Shown: positions 24,900 through 37,412 of the stretch, piece by piece
Layout of the letters: every line of letters begins with the position of its first letter
Position numbering within the stretch: the stretch's first letter is position 1
Source of the DNA: Plectrocnemia conspersa
Taxonomy: Eukaryota > Arthropoda > Insecta > Trichoptera > Polycentropodidae
Assembly (NCBI GenBank): GCA_009617715.1
Contig: VTFK01000511.1
Coordinates: forward strand, 186,001 to 250,000
Reading direction: 5' to 3'
Length of the DNA: 64,000 bases
Notes under the pieces: generated by a model
What the model was told of the DNA's origin: nothing
The model's input: only the letters and a program-made list of their open reading frames with translations
The model's database searches: none
Program-made: the position numbers and the translations under genes

Positions 24900-27229
24900 T
24901 ATATAAAATAATAAATTTAGTACTAAAATATTAAATCCATTATTATTTAAAACAGTCTGTCACTAGAACTCCTCCAAAACGGTGGACAGTAGCGGCGTTA
25001 ATTTTGCAAATGTTATTTGAATTGTCATTTCTAGGTCAATTGTGCTATTTTTATCTTTAACATTTGAAGTTGAAAGTTGAGCAGTACAACATATTGAAGG
25101 TTTATGTGCTATAGTACAATACGTGCAAATATAACTACTGATGAAACTGAACAACAACGTGCCGAATACGTGCTACTGCAATACGTGAAAACTCGAGAAT
25201 AAAAATATTGTATGTAGTATTAAAATAAATTTGTAATAAGAAGATAAATAAATAATTAGTTTAAATATATTCAAGGCAAATCCGGGTAATAGATTTAATA
25301 AATTATTAACCAAGGATTAATCTTTTATTACATTAATAATTTTTATTTATTTTAATTGTATAGTATAAATATTCTTACACTTTTAGACCACAACAATTTT
25401 AATTTATTATAAAATAAATTTATCAGTTTAAAATATTATTTTATTTTATTTTGCATGTATTTTTTTAATATCGTAACATACTATGTTATAATTTAAAAAA
25501 GTAAAATGTTGTTATTATGTATTGTTGTGACAACACTCTTTCGCAAATCTGGTGATTGCTTTTATTTACGTTTTAATTAAGATATTTTGCTTATTTTAGT
25601 TCTAGTAACGATTATAGAAATGTATATAATATAATATTAAAGCATGTTAGTCTTTTAAGGTTATGTGTGCATAACCAAAGTTCCATTCTCTCTCGATAAA
25701 TCAACTGATTTTACGACGGATATTAGTAAATTGACAATTTAAATTACCAGATTTTTTTATCGTAATATATTGAAAAAAGTACTAGAGAGTTACTAACGAA
25801 ATAAAATGATTAAAAAAGTATAAACAACTCTCTCAAAAAGGGTTCAGAAAATATAAATTAATTTGGGCATGACATATATGTCTTAGGAATGCAATGGTGA
25901 AGTTTTTTGTGTATGACATTTATGCCTTCTTGAGTTAACTTTGATGAGTATGCGAAGATTTTAATAAGAAAGGCCAAGGGAATATACAAATCTAATTAAC
26001 CGTCACGTCGAAAGTGAGCGAGAAAAAAAACCACCTTCAGTTAGACTGAACATATATAGGCTCATTTTTATTTTTTATTATAAATACGACCATTATAAAT
26101 TGCTAAGGTTTTGAAGTGCGTTATGATGGTCATTATACAAACAATAATTTTACTCTTAAATATTAAAAAAATATAAAAACAACTATGGTGTACAAATAAA
26201 ATATATTAAGCTTCTTATAGATTTTCTTAAAAACATCCTTGGAAGGCTTGTTTAATAGACGCGTTCTCAAGCGTTGACCTAGTGGCAATGAAAGGCAAGA
26301 ATAAAGGACGCGATCGCGAATCTTGCAGCTCACAGCCGAAAATCACTAAACATTGACGGAGCGTTGAAAACTTACAAAAAGTATATTAATAAATAGACGC
26401 TACGCTAACAAAAAAGGCATAAGGATACACATACGGATACTCGTACTCTCTCTAATAACTATATCTTCTCTGAGATTCTGGATAATAAAGCCATATTTGA
26501 GAAAGTCACCAACAATATCATTTTATTAAACACCTCCCAAGAATCATAAATTTACATTATTCCGAAAAGAACTTTTATCTGATGTCTCCGACATAAGACA
26601 AGAAAGTTTATCAAAGCTAGTAGAGCTACGCCAATCATCGACACATACTGAGAAGATTAAGAAAACAGCTGCTTTTCTCTTCATGTCTATTAAAATCCAG
26701 AGTGCAATCTGATCTTCAAAGACGACTGGATTACTAGACGCATAAAAACGCTACGAAGTATCATGTATTTATTGCATAATTATAATTCATACCTAAATAA
26801 CTTATTTCTTTCTTAAATAATCATGCTAATAGACTTTAAATCCATAGGTAAAAATCCGGCTTTTAACAAAGAATTAAATATTTTTAAAACGACTGGTAAA
26901 TTTATACCGACATAAAAATTTTAAATTAAAGAAATTCTCAAAAATAAAATATAAAATTAATTTTTATAAGAAGTTTTATATTGTTGACGTGTTTGGTACG
27001 CAAATTTGTATAAATTTAATTTTTTAAGCATTAAACTGTCCATAAAATGGCATAAAAAAGGTTGTTAACCTTTTGACTGATATATTTATTTATTGATGTT
27101 TGTTATTGTTTGCACTCTATCTATAATGTCATGCTTTTATTTTATCAACAATATGTAATGGCGTTCATTAAATAAATGAACTCTTGAAAGTTTATAGCGA
27201 TGGATAATGTCTCAGGTTATATTCAAATG

Positions 27230-27680
27230 CAGATCGTCTAGATTTCTCTTTGGTGTGTCAAAGACGAACGTTCGAATCGGAGAGATTTAACGCAGAATGT
27301 CAAAGGGTTACAAGGATTTTCGTATCTCGTCCGAATTGAAATTTTTGGCCGACGTGTTTGCTTAATGGCAAAATAACATCCGAAAGTTGCCAGCGTACGA
27401 TGAATCGCTTCTAAAGAACTTTTTGATACCAAGTCTATTTATTGGGAGATCGTCTCCGACGTGAAAGGGGTGTATTCTAACCGTGCCACTTTCATCCGCT
27501 CCCTGCTCGGTAGGGGTCGCAGGGGGTTGGGTGTTCTACGAAGGGGAGTGATTTAAGATGCCTGTCGCAGAATTTACAGATTAAAACCAGATACGCAGGC
27601 AGCGAGCATCCAGTCTCGTGGAAATTCGCGTTAAACACGATTAGGCAAAAAGGACGTCGATCATGGATGCTTTCCATCCA
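27230..27680. other. Higher-GC island in an Ig-gene intron
   Basis: It lies between AT-rich flanks. Two minus-strand frames of about 60 codons show no Ig or other signature and no acceptor/donor pair in phase with the Ig exons. It is possibly regulatory. Confidence 0.3.
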
Positions 27681-28079
27681 TCCGGATATATATTTTTATA
27701 TAGATATATACATACGTGGACTGTTATAAAAAATAAGTTACACTTTATTATTATCAAAAATTATTTAATATAATATAATATAATAATAATCTCGAAATTT
27801 TAAACTCCTGGTATCTCACACGCGTCTGTGGTTTTCCTAATGATTATAATAATGTGACTGTATATTCACTATTAAGACAATTTTTAAGTACAAGGAAATA
27901 ACACAAATATCATTTTTAATAATACAGTATATTTTATTCTATACATAACATGGCTTGTTAAAACTCGCTTGAAATTAGATTATAAAGGTTTACGATTTGC
28001 CAGTAAATTTTCTAGATAATGCTAGAGTTTTCATAGTAACAACATGGCTGACTTTTGGCGCAAAATGCAAATTAGTCAC

Positions 28080-28285
28080 TTATACGTATCTGATATAGAA
28101 CGTAAACGAACTGGTATCAATTTAGTCACCCTCACGTATACGTGACACTTAATTGCAGCCGAGTCTTATCGCAATTGTCACGTCGTGGGATGTGATCTAA
28201 TTACGTCTGACATTAGTTGCTGACTTAATATATATTACATACGTACACGTAAAACGTATCCACGTGTGTACGTGTAGTTTTGCGT
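28080..28285. promoter_or_regulatory. Cluster of ACGTG / CACGTG motifs
   Basis: Within 200 bp are acgtatacgtgaca, gtcacgtcgtgg, acgtacacgtaaa and the E-box-bearing ccacgtgtgtacgtg. ACGTG cores are bound by bHLH-PAS factors. The block lies in an intron of the Ig-type gene and could be an enhancer, which is inference. Confidence 0.35.
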
Positions 28286-29039
28286 TTAAGGAGCATTTGG
28301 AACGAAACTTGTCGAGAGTGAATCTTAAGGTATGTAATACGACAAAGAGTGAGATTTAATATTAAAATATTTTAGAATATTCATTTGCAGTAAAGAAGTT
28401 ATATAAAAACCAGAAAATTTTGCTTGTTAGAGACTATAAGTATCTTACCAGTTAAATAAAAATACTATTAAAATAATTTAAACCGATAATACAAAAACTT
28501 ACTTTCTCACAAAATCAGAAATTTGGCTTAAGAAATAAACATCGACAATTGAGCAAGGTTTGAGCTTAATAAATGTTTAAAATAAATTGTATGTATTTTT
28601 GTATATAAATACAAAATCAAGCTAATAAATTGAATTAAAAACATAAACTAAAATTATCAAAGTCTAATATTAGTTGATTTAAAATCGTTAACCACGTATT
28701 TATTTTCAATAATATGCATAATTTGGTTCGCGTTTAGTGCTTTTTACTATCAGGTCTATTAGAGCTTAATAATTTATTAACATATAATTAATTGACGGTC
28801 GGGAAAGCTTAATTCTCGTACATATTAAACTCATTATGTCTATACTAACGCATTAATATTTAACGCTTATAATGTGATATAGCTGAACAGTTTTTCATAT
28901 AAAATTTATGAATGTTAAAAAATAATTATTATCTCAATATTGGACATATTGTGTGCGAGCTTATGTCTCGCGTGGTTAATCTGCAAATAATTTAATTTAA
29001 TCTTAATTAGTTTCGTATCAAAGCTTGTCAGCGAGCTAG

Positions 29040-29660
29040 CTGTGCTGGTTAACTGAAAAGCCGAGAATACTGCGGGATACCCAGTTAAGGAGTTAACCGC
29101 CGAAGCGGAGTAATGATACAATATTGGCATAACATTTGAACAATGTGAATGTTGCTTTGCGTTAAAGTTGTTGAAATCACTTTAACTTGCAGTGAATTTA
29201 GTCAAAGTCCGTTGTTCCATTTAATGTTTAATGAAAAGACATATATATGTATATAAAATACATAATTTCAATATATGATATATTCAGATTTAAGTTTATA
29301 TTCCGAAATTTCGAATGCATCTCACACCCTTGTAGATAAATAAATTCGGCAAATGTTAACTACGGGGTGCGCACAAAGGGAGCTTAACCGAGACACTCGT
29401 CAGTAACTTAACAAAGGTACAAGCGAATTGCGGGAACCGAGAGACGTTATCGCGGTTGTAATTTTCCAGAAGTCAAAATAAAAGGTCTCGAAAGCGATTT
29501 ATAAAACAATAACACAATAATGACTCGCCGCCCCGAAAAATAATAAATTACAACGGCACCCGCGGATATATTTGTTTTATTAATTATAAAACTTTTACTG
29601 TGACGAGATTATGACAGTCGATTCCGTTTTACTGCCAGAACATTTGGTTTACGATGATCG
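29040..29660. other. Higher-GC island with repeated GTTAAC-type motifs
   Basis: It contains ggttaactg, ccagttaagg and gttaaccgc close together (29047-29101), then a GC-richer stretch to 29660. A similar motif set occurs at 59630-59770. No gene is seen. Confidence 0.3.
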
Positions 29661-29845
29661 TCGTAATACGTGCATAAGCTGAAGAATTCATGGACCATAA
29701 AATACCTTATAAATTGTACCATTAAGATGCGCGTACATTTAAAACGTGTACTATTTATAATAAAATTAGTTTATGTAAGCTTTGAAGATGCTGAGATTTG
29801 TCCTCTGTTATTATCACCAGTTAATAAACTAGAAGGAACTGTGTC

Positions 29846-30092
29846 CAGTGGGGTAGCTATGGGGGGGCGGGTCGCCCCGGGCGGCATTTGCTTGGGGGCG
29901 GCATATTCGCGATGGTATCGTTTAGTGTGGTTGTTAACCCTGAATGCACTAAAACATATATAAATCCACGAATAACAAGAGTTTAATAATAACCAATTTA
30001 TTATTCTAAGAAATGCTGCAAAAAAATGTATGGGGGGGGGGGGGCAATTTTAAGGATCGCCCTGGGCACCACATACCCTAGCTACGCCACTG
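29846..30092. mobile_element. hAT MITE, 247 bp
   Basis: Termini are CAGTGGGGTAGCTATGGG and ...CTAGCTACGCCACTG, an imperfect inverted repeat. The 8-bp duplication ACTGTGTC at 29838-29845 and 30093-30100 is perfect. The interior is G-rich, with G tracts at 29867 and 30031, and the CAGTGGCGTAGCTAG-type ends are common among insect hAT MITEs. Confidence 0.87.
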
Positions 30093-30481
30093 ACTGTGTC
30101 TCTCGTATATTTATTTGATGCGAAACATATCTTGTTTAATTGACACACAATACAATTAATTACCTTATTTAGTTAAGCTAAGATACAAAAAAGATTTATA
30201 ATATCCAAATACCATATATGATATTTTAACGTAACTCAACTATTGTAACTTAAGAAAGGCCATCCATACACTGTTTATTAAATCTGCTTCATAGATTTTG
30301 AGAGTATTTCATGGCGTAAAATTCGCTCATCTTTTATATGGCTTAAGTTTCATCTTGCTAGACGACAAAAATGATTTTTATTTGAATCATTCATTGAAAA
30401 ACAGCAAACAAAAAAAGGTGTTTTTTTAATAAATACTTCAAAACTATATATTAAAAAGCATTTAAGGAACAAATATTATAT

Positions 30482-30906
30482 TGTGGCGACCACACATTTA
30501 GGAACATTTAGAAGGGCGATTATCTCATAGTTAATGATAGTGACCAAAAACGTTCATTCATTAACAATGAGACAAATATAATAGTACAAGAGGGATTTCT
30601 TTTGACCACACAACACGGGTCGTTAAGAGAATCCCTTTTGTGACAAAACGGTACGGACGCAATCAATCACCACAATGCAAACCTTTTCCTTAGAATTCGA
30701 AAATCCGAAGTCAAGCAAAAAACTGGCTTTCGAAATACACATCCGATTTCAGAGCCCTGATACATCATCACCTGCACACCTTCATCGCGAGAAACGTCAC
30801 GCGATGAAGGGGTGTATGTAATTATAACTTAATAAATAATCTAATAGGATACACCGAATAGTTTCATTGGCCGCGAGTTCAACCAACCCTAGGGCTACGC
30901 CCCCTA
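30482..30906 (+). repeat. Gypsy-like LTR, copy 1 (apparently solo)
   Basis: It starts TGTGGCGACC and shares the block with cattcattaacaatgagac and the end block ggccgcgag...ccctagggctac with the other copies. The internal coding region of a retrotransposon is not found on either side, so this looks like a solo LTR. Exact ends and target duplication could not be fixed. The Gypsy label is inferred from the TGTRGCGACC start. Confidence 0.6.
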
Positions 30907-31299
30907 AAATATAATAGAAAAAAAAATAATTGTATGAACAATTAAATAATAAACAACAATACAAATGTAGCGACCTCAAACCTTTAAAAGGGTAATTGTC
31001 TCAAACCCTAAACTTGAGTTAATGACTGTGACTAAAAACGATCATTCATTAACAATTGAGACAAATAACAAAATAGAGTAAAGGATTTCGGGGACCACAG
31101 AGACCTTGAGTTTACAGTAAATATTATCCGTCATTTCCAAATCACCACATTTGTGACATTTCCAAAAATGCAATACGATCTTGGATGAGCGAACGTCGCT
31201 TTCTAAAGGCGTAGACTTATTTCGCCGTTATATGAAGCGACTGCAACGATTGGCTGGAAGATCGCTGCATATATGGCCAGCGAGCCATATAGTCCTGGA

Positions 31300-32314
31300 T
31301 AGGGATTCCAATCCCGGGCCAAAATTTTGATCCCGGGATTTCGGTATTGCAATTAGTCGATCCCGGGATCCCGGGACCAGTCCCGGGATAATTTTCATGT
31401 TATTTTATCGATAAAAATAATTTAAAATGAATAATACAATATATTTTTACATCTGTTTTTTATAACGTACAATGTATAAAGTACGTATAATTTTAGTCTT
31501 GGACTTAAAATAGAAAATAATATAATAAAAATAAAAAGGGAAGGTCTTATATATTTATTTGAGAAGAAAAAAATGAACTTTTGACAATGTATGTACATAC
31601 CGTCTTTTTCCGAAAATAAGACATCCTCCAAAAATAAGCCCTAGCGTGATTTTCAGGAGTTTTTGGAATATAAGCCCTCCCCTGAAAATAAGCCCTAGTT
31701 AAAATAAAATGAGCGCCAACATGTGGCAATTGAAATTCAGGATGAAATTCAGAATTTGATTAGTTATGATTATGTTCTAAAAGAAAATGAAATGACTGTA
31801 TTTTAATAAATTTGAAATAAATGTAAAATTCCTATATAAAAATAAATATTAATCGAAAATATATAAATTTACTTATTGTACGTGAAAAGTAAACCCTCCC
31901 TCGATAATAATACCTAGCTCATATTTTGGACCAAAAAAGAAAGTAAGACAGTGTCTTATTTTCGGAAAAAGATGGTATGTACATTCATAGACACAATTAA
32001 TTGAAAACATTATTTTGAATAAAACTCACAAAGTAACATCAAAGCATCAAGTGTTTTATCATTTAGCCTTGATCTGATTTTGGTTCCTAAGCAGCCTGCT
32101 GCTGAAAAAGCACGTTCAGACTCACAGCCTCAAAGATTCACAGATGACACGTGCAACTCGCGCAAGTTTGTACACGAAATATAACGATGTTGTCAATAAT
32201 AATTCGATTGTGCTTGATAAATCAACCAATCCGAAAAATTCGGGATTATGTTTTATAATCCCGGGACTCATCGGGTATTGAAAATCGTTCGGGATCCCGG
32301 GATTGGAATCCCTA
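31300..32314 (-). mobile_element. hAT element remnant with transposase C terminus
   Basis: Terminal repeats are TAGGGATTCCAATCCCGGG and its exact reverse complement. The perfect 8-bp duplication GTCCTGGA lies at 31292-31299 and 32315-32322. On the minus strand, 32122-32010 reads ESERAFSAAGCLGTK, SRLNDKTLDALMLL, then CEFYSK and stop. This is the conserved hAT C-terminal dimerisation region (SERAFS..G). Everything N-terminal is deleted. A second element (31599-31976) is nested inside. The host sequence is an LTR. Confidence 0.9.
31599..31976. mobile_element. 378-bp TIR element nested in the hAT remnant
   Basis: Its termini are ACCGTCTTTTTCCGAAAATA and the near reverse complement ...TATTTTCGGAAAAAGATGGT. 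The exact 8-bp duplication ATGTACAT lies at 31591-31598 and 31977-31984. Several AATAAG(C/A)C.. motifs repeat near the left end. The 8-bp duplication points to hAT-type mobility. No coding capacity is visible. Confidence 0.85.
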
Positions 32315-33689
32315 GTCCTGGATATATAAGCCCGGACTCCGATGAGAGTAGTCAGACAGTTGAAGGGGCACACAGTCATAGATTCAGACAGTCACCTAGT
32401 CAAGAGACAGGCAGGCAAAGTTACCAGCAGTCACTCGAAGAGACATATATGTAAATATTGCAATAAAAAGTCTTACTAGATTTCACATTGAGTCTCACTG
32501 GCCACGAGGTCGATCACCTAATATGGTTCCCAAACCCTTATGTAAATTTACACTAAATTATAGAAGTATAACGTTGACCATTAAACATTATTACAAAAGA
32601 TCAAATAATTTTATTATGTATAGAAAAATATTTGAAAATATGAACAGTTTTTAAATTCAAGTATCAGGTACCGTAAAACTATGCATTTTAAAATATTTGC
32701 ACTTTTTGAGTTCAAATCAAAGCATTTAAAATATAATAAATATTTTAGAAAATGGTTAAATTAATATTTGCTTTTTTTATAGTCAAAAGTGTCTGAATAA
32801 CGTCGATCGATAGGCATGTTGTCCGCCTAGATTGTACTAGAATTTGTAATGATGTTTGTTGTGCTTGTTTGTCTGTTTGCCTGCAGGCAAAGATAGCTCA
32901 CGAAAATAAAAGGTATATTTAATTAACTGATTGTTTTTTTATCTTTCTTACTTCCTTTTATTAATATTATTATATTTGAATTTTACCAGTAGCTGGTAAA
33001 ATCAAGCAACGCGCGTAATTTATTCGATTTTTCCACAGAATAATAAATAAAGCAAATATGTTATTATTGTCACAATACTATTTTAATACAGTATGATATT
33101 CAAGGAAGTTGTATATATTAACTTATTAATTTTATTTTATATAGTTCTTCAATATTGGTAATTTTTTTAACAAATATTATATGTAGATTTTATTATATTA
33201 TTATTAATATTATTTTGAATGAATACTTATTTAGTATTATAGTAGTCGATAACTAAGAAAAATATGTAACTATTTACATATATACATAAATTATTAATGC
33301 CAGTGCTTAGTTAAAAATTATCACTCAAACAGCTTAGAAACTGTCAATTATTAACACTGCTCAACTAGAGCGTAGAGTAGGTCAATAATAAATTCCAAAT
33401 ATCATCTGATATTCAAAGCAGATCAATTTAATGCCTGAGAAATCCATCAAACACGATTTCAATCAAACATAAGAGCCTCGCCGGGGATCCATTCATTCGT
33501 TTTACTGCTGATTAGAAACGCTCTACTGTGACGCCAGTACACACGTGTAACTATCCGCATTTCGTCACTAATTGAAGGGTGAAAATCCCACAGGGGCAAA
33601 GAGCTATATATATTTTTCTTAAATATTGTAGCTATGCATTCAAGTCTTCAAACAACGCTTGATGTGTATCTTTTTAAACAGACATATGT

Positions 33690-33775
33690 GCCAATACAAT
33701 AAGTCAGTGACTAATATCTAAAAAACCTGAGTACAAATCCTATATGGGACCATTGAGTTTTATTTTTTTTATTGT
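33690..33775 (+). repeat. tRNA-derived SINE-like fragment
   Basis: It shares aagtcagtgactaata with 61663-61700 and contains gagtacaaatcc, near a pol III B box, then tatatgggacca and a T-rich end. The 61.66-kb copy lacks the B-box part. Confidence 0.4.
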
Positions 33776-35155
33776 GTAGGAGGGGGGCAAATTATTTAGC
33801 CACAAGCTAGGTGACATTCTGGCAACAATGATATGGAGGCGTGGCGGTGAGAGCAGCACTGTTTCTTTGACAACCGCGATGAGACTAAAACAGCCGTACG
33901 CCAGCCTTTATATCATAAAAAATAAATTATTAATAAAAGTTCAGTTTCTAACCATTTTTTCATTTTCATATTTCAAAGACGCCACATGCGGATCTAATCT
34001 TTAATTGAATTTGTTATTATATAATAAGGGCATGCCCTTATCTCTCACTCACTCGTCACTTAACATGCGAGCGAGCAAAAAAGAAACCAATGCTCTTAGA
34101 TATATATATTAAACAATCCATTTACTAGACCATATGCAATGTAAAATCTTTTATTTTGTGTTATAATAACGCGTTAAAAGCGACATAAAACCCATTATTT
34201 TCATGATATGACATTAAGTTGCAAGGCATTAGTTTGTGCATATAATAAAATGAAGAGATTAGCATAAGACATCTTAAATTTTACCGAAAAAATTATTTTT
34301 ATATAGAATCCACTGCGGTCAAATGTATTTAAATATAAAATATGAATACAAAAAAAAACAATTTACAATAGCATATTACCCTACTTTAATTATTGTGCAA
34401 CGTTATTGTATAATATGCCTAATGAATTAGATAAGACAATGCTGCAAAAAATTTAAATTAAGACAATGAGAGCAGTTTTAAATAAACATATATTAGCTCG
34501 TTGCCATTTAAGAAATAATATATTTGTTAAAAATAATATGTTACCAGAGTATATAAGATTACAATTTGAAGAATATTGTTCGGTTCTAACATATATTTAA
34601 GAGAAAACTAATTCCAAAGAAAGTCAAATTGAATGTCTAATGAAAAAATAAAACGGTATTATGAACCTACGATCGCGTATTGTAACTAAATCAAATCGAA
34701 TTTATCAAGTACTATTAAGTATGCTAAAAGAAGCGATCAAATATAATTGGCAAATAGAATGAGGCTTAGGTTCATACAAAAATGTTGTAACTTGGCATCT
34801 ATTACGTAGCCTGGATCTGAGAAGTACAATAGATACGCCAAAGAACACTGCTTTCGCTAAAAGATAACGTCATATTCGACAAAAAAATACACAGTTCAGA
34901 TTTAAAAATTGCATTAAAATGCAGCTGTATCTGCGCATAATACTGTTCACTCATAAACATAAAAAAATGTTTTAAATGATGATTGTATAAAATTCCAATT
35001 TTACTTTTTTTGTAAATGGAATTTCGTTACACATTTAATTTATAATCATCCTCAATCAACAATAAGCAAACGATTTTTTTTATTTTAATAATTGCAATAT
35101 TAATATAAAGTGAATAATAAGTAAAGGCATTTAGATCCTTGGATTCCAAACTCAC

Positions 35156-35320
35156 CGTTAATGTCGACGTCCATTTGTATTTTGATGGATTCGTCGAGCG
35201 CGTCCGAGATTATTTCGCACTGAAGCTGCGCAGATAGTTCCGCTCTGGTTAGCACCAATTTGATGGCGTTGGACACGACGTGGCCAGACTCCGAATCTAT
35301 CTCGGTAGTAGTAATGTCAC
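35156..35320 (-). CDS. Ig-superfamily cell-surface protein, exon (end of the preceding Ig domain)
   Basis: This 165-bp exon is entered and left in phase 1, with a tttttcttcatttccag acceptor and a G|GTGAGT donor. It encodes GDITTTEIDSESGHVV, SNAIKLVLTRAELSAQLQCE and SIKIQMDVDIN. The S.A..L.LTR.EL.A.L.CE stretch is the F-strand region of an Ig domain, carrying its second cysteine, and MDVDIN is the G strand leading into the next domain. Joining to 23402 gives VDIN-V-RPTKISLLG with no frame break, which supports the gene model strongly. The first half of this domain, with its C and W, should be on an exon further right. I could not find it in 35.3-64.0 kb, so it is either beyond the window or in a form I missed. 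Confidence 0.87.
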
Positions 35321-35453
35321 CTGGAAATGAAGAAAAAGGCAATTGAATTAGTGTTTATTGTGGGTATAGGCGTTTCTTTTTTGGGTAGCAATTACGAGAA
35401 GGCGGTATTGTATCGTCCAATCAAAGAAGATTGGTTTAACTGACTAGGTTTTT

Positions 35454-35520
35454 ACCTACAAGGTAATACATATCAGTGGTAGGCAACTTGATTGTTGTCA
35501 GGATCGACGAGGGATGAGGA
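35454..35520 (+). mobile_element. hAT-like terminus
   Basis: The sequence CAGTGGTAGGCAACTTGATTG resembles the CAGTGGTRGGCAAC termini of hAT elements. I could not find a matching right end or target duplication, so it is a fragment at best. Confidence 0.35.
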
Positions 35521-36019
35521 AGGGGCGAAAATAAAATCATAGTAAATCACTATAAAAAATAATTAAACTAAATTGCTTTTATTGATTTTGACACTCATCG
35601 ATTATATGCTTGGTTTAAGGGAAAGTTTATACTTTCATTTCTTCTATCAAATCAACAGTAAGCAAGAATTTTAATGCTAGCCGTAACTAATCTTAGGTAT
35701 GATTATTTTATAAGCTCGGCTGATTTTATTTTTATATCATTTAAAAAAAAGAAAATGCTGATTATATTATGTAAGAAAACAACTCATGATAAATTATGTA
35801 TCATCATTTTGTAAGCCGTTATCAAAATTTAAAAGAATAGTTTAAGATTAAAAAACCCATAATTTATAAATTCCATAATCATAAGGCCCATATATTTAAA
35901 TTATTTATAGTATTAAAAACTTGAAAATGAATTTGAATTTGACTAGTAAAAATATACATTCACTGTACCATTTAAACAACGCATGTAAATAAATAATGAT
36001 AAGTATGTAAATTGATATA

Positions 36020-36560
36020 CGAGGGTAGGTCAATATGTTCTTGAAAAATCTAGGAAATTCCACTAGTAGAATTAAAACAAATTTGCTTTTCAAAAGTACC
36101 GTATATTGTCAGCCATTTTCATCACATTTTTTCATTTTTAAAATCGGTTGAAGCAAACAACTTTTGTTATTTTGAACAATGAAAAAAAATAAAAACACAA
36201 AGAAATCAAAGCCGGGTTAAATGAAGGTCGTGGCACATCTGCACTAGCATTTGAAACTGTTCACAATTAGGTGAATATGTTTAATCGTAGCCGTACATCA
36301 ACAAGTAATAGACATCGTTTGGGAGGTCAACTTGTGGTGACTACGCCAGAAACGATCGACAAAATACACGATATAGTCTTGAGTAATAGACGAGTCAACG
36401 TGTGTGAGCTTGTTATAGCTACAGGCATATGTCATAGCTCAGTTGTTGCAATTTTGCACTAAAATTTGGTATGAAAAAGATATCGATAAGATAGGGGTTT
36501 GAGCACTTTAAACTTAAACTAAATAAATTTATAGCTAAGATGCGTCCCGAAACGTAAGAT
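36020..36560 (+). mobile_element. mariner element, 5' part
   Basis: The terminal repeat CGAGGGTAGGTCAATATGTT follows TA. After a leader, the frame-broken transposase N terminus reads IKAGLNEGRGTSALAFETVH, then VVTTPETIDKIHDIVLSNRR, VNVCELVIATGICHSS and AILH..LGMKKIS. This is the paired-type DNA-binding region of mariner transposases of the mellifera type. The catalytic half and right terminus are not found, and similarity fades near 36560. Confidence 0.8.
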
Positions 36561-37069
36561 CAAGTCATCGAAAGCTTTATAATTTGTATCTATTTTTTTT
36601 TGATTCGCCATCATTTTGTCGAGAGCGTAAGAATATATTTATGCGAAAGCACCGATTGAAACGTTACGTTTAATTCGCAATGAAAATTTAGCACGGGGCG
36701 ATAAAGCTCACCGTAAGTGGATACTCTTTGGATGATCGTTCGGGACGAGTCTTGCGAGCTGATGACATTTAATAAAAACGATAATTCCGCCGATAAAAGT
36801 CGTAAAACTCAGCCGTAGTCAGCCCACCCCTATCCAAGTCTGCGATTTCCTGCGAGGGATGCTATGTATTGAAATAAAATGCGGAGGGTGAGATACTTGC
36901 CTGATAATACATTATATTTATATATAGTATATACAATAATGTGGCATTAAGCAATACGATCACGATTCATATTATTTTATTTTAATTTTTCTATCGCTAT
37001 AGAAATGGAAATTTTGGCTATATAAAAGGCAAAATTATTTCTCAATATATATTTTTTCAGTTAACACTA

Positions 37070-37234
37070 GAATGTATAATAATTAATACAGTTACCATTG
37101 CTAACTCAGATAAGGCAAGGGCAGAAATGCTAGCTAACGCTTTTTCTATTTCGTACAAAATCACTAAAAAAAATAAACATTCTAAAAATAGATCGATAAG
37201 AAAAACTAAAGCATTAGCGGCATATAACTATTAA
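37070..37234 (+). mobile_element. Non-LTR retrotransposon fragment (endonuclease-RT linker)
   Basis: An open stretch reads NTVTIANSDKARAEMLANAF followed by SISYKITK. It resembles the linker between endonuclease and reverse transcriptase of jockey-like elements (..D..KAE.LA..F...). It lies just downstream of the orphan GH18 exon on the opposite strand and may explain the loss of the rest of that gene. Confidence 0.5.
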
Positions 37235-37412
37235 ATTCGCATTTCGCTAAAAACAAATATAAAGTGTCATTAAAGAATTATAAAATAAAAAAAAACCCTT
37301 AATTGACTATTTAGATAATACATTGCTCAAAAATATGATTAAAACTATTTTAAATATACTTTACCTAATAATATATATTATATCATATATAGAATAATTT
37401 AGAAAAACTTAC

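Larger units (their letters stand above)
30967..32530 (+). repeat. Gypsy-like LTR, copy 2, interrupted by nested hAT elements
   Basis: It starts TGTAGCGACC only about 60 bp after copy 1 and shares the cattcattaacaattgagac block. The promoter-like part tcctggatatataagcccgg is cut by the hAT at 31300-32314. It resumes with a TATATAAG box, a region rich in cagtca/cagaca motifs, a possible polyadenylation signal (aataaaaagt near 32463) and the shared ttcacattgagtctcac end. No gag or pol is seen. Confidence 0.65.
23403..35155 (-). other. Intron of the Ig-superfamily gene (11.8 kb)
   Basis: The interval lies between the GTGAGT donor at 35155 and the acceptor at 23403. It carries LTR, hAT and MITE insertions (29.8-32.5 kb), an AT microsatellite, GC-richer islands and a cluster of ACGTG motifs. 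The stretches 23.6-26.2, 27.7-28.0 and 32.6-35.1 kb are AT-rich with no recognisable gene. Confidence 0.75.

Noticed and set aside
26280..26760. Possible repeat or coding relic (FSEILDNKAIFEKVTNN...)
   Set aside because: It shares only a short cagccgaaaatcac word with the 12-kb repeat family, and no known protein block is visible.
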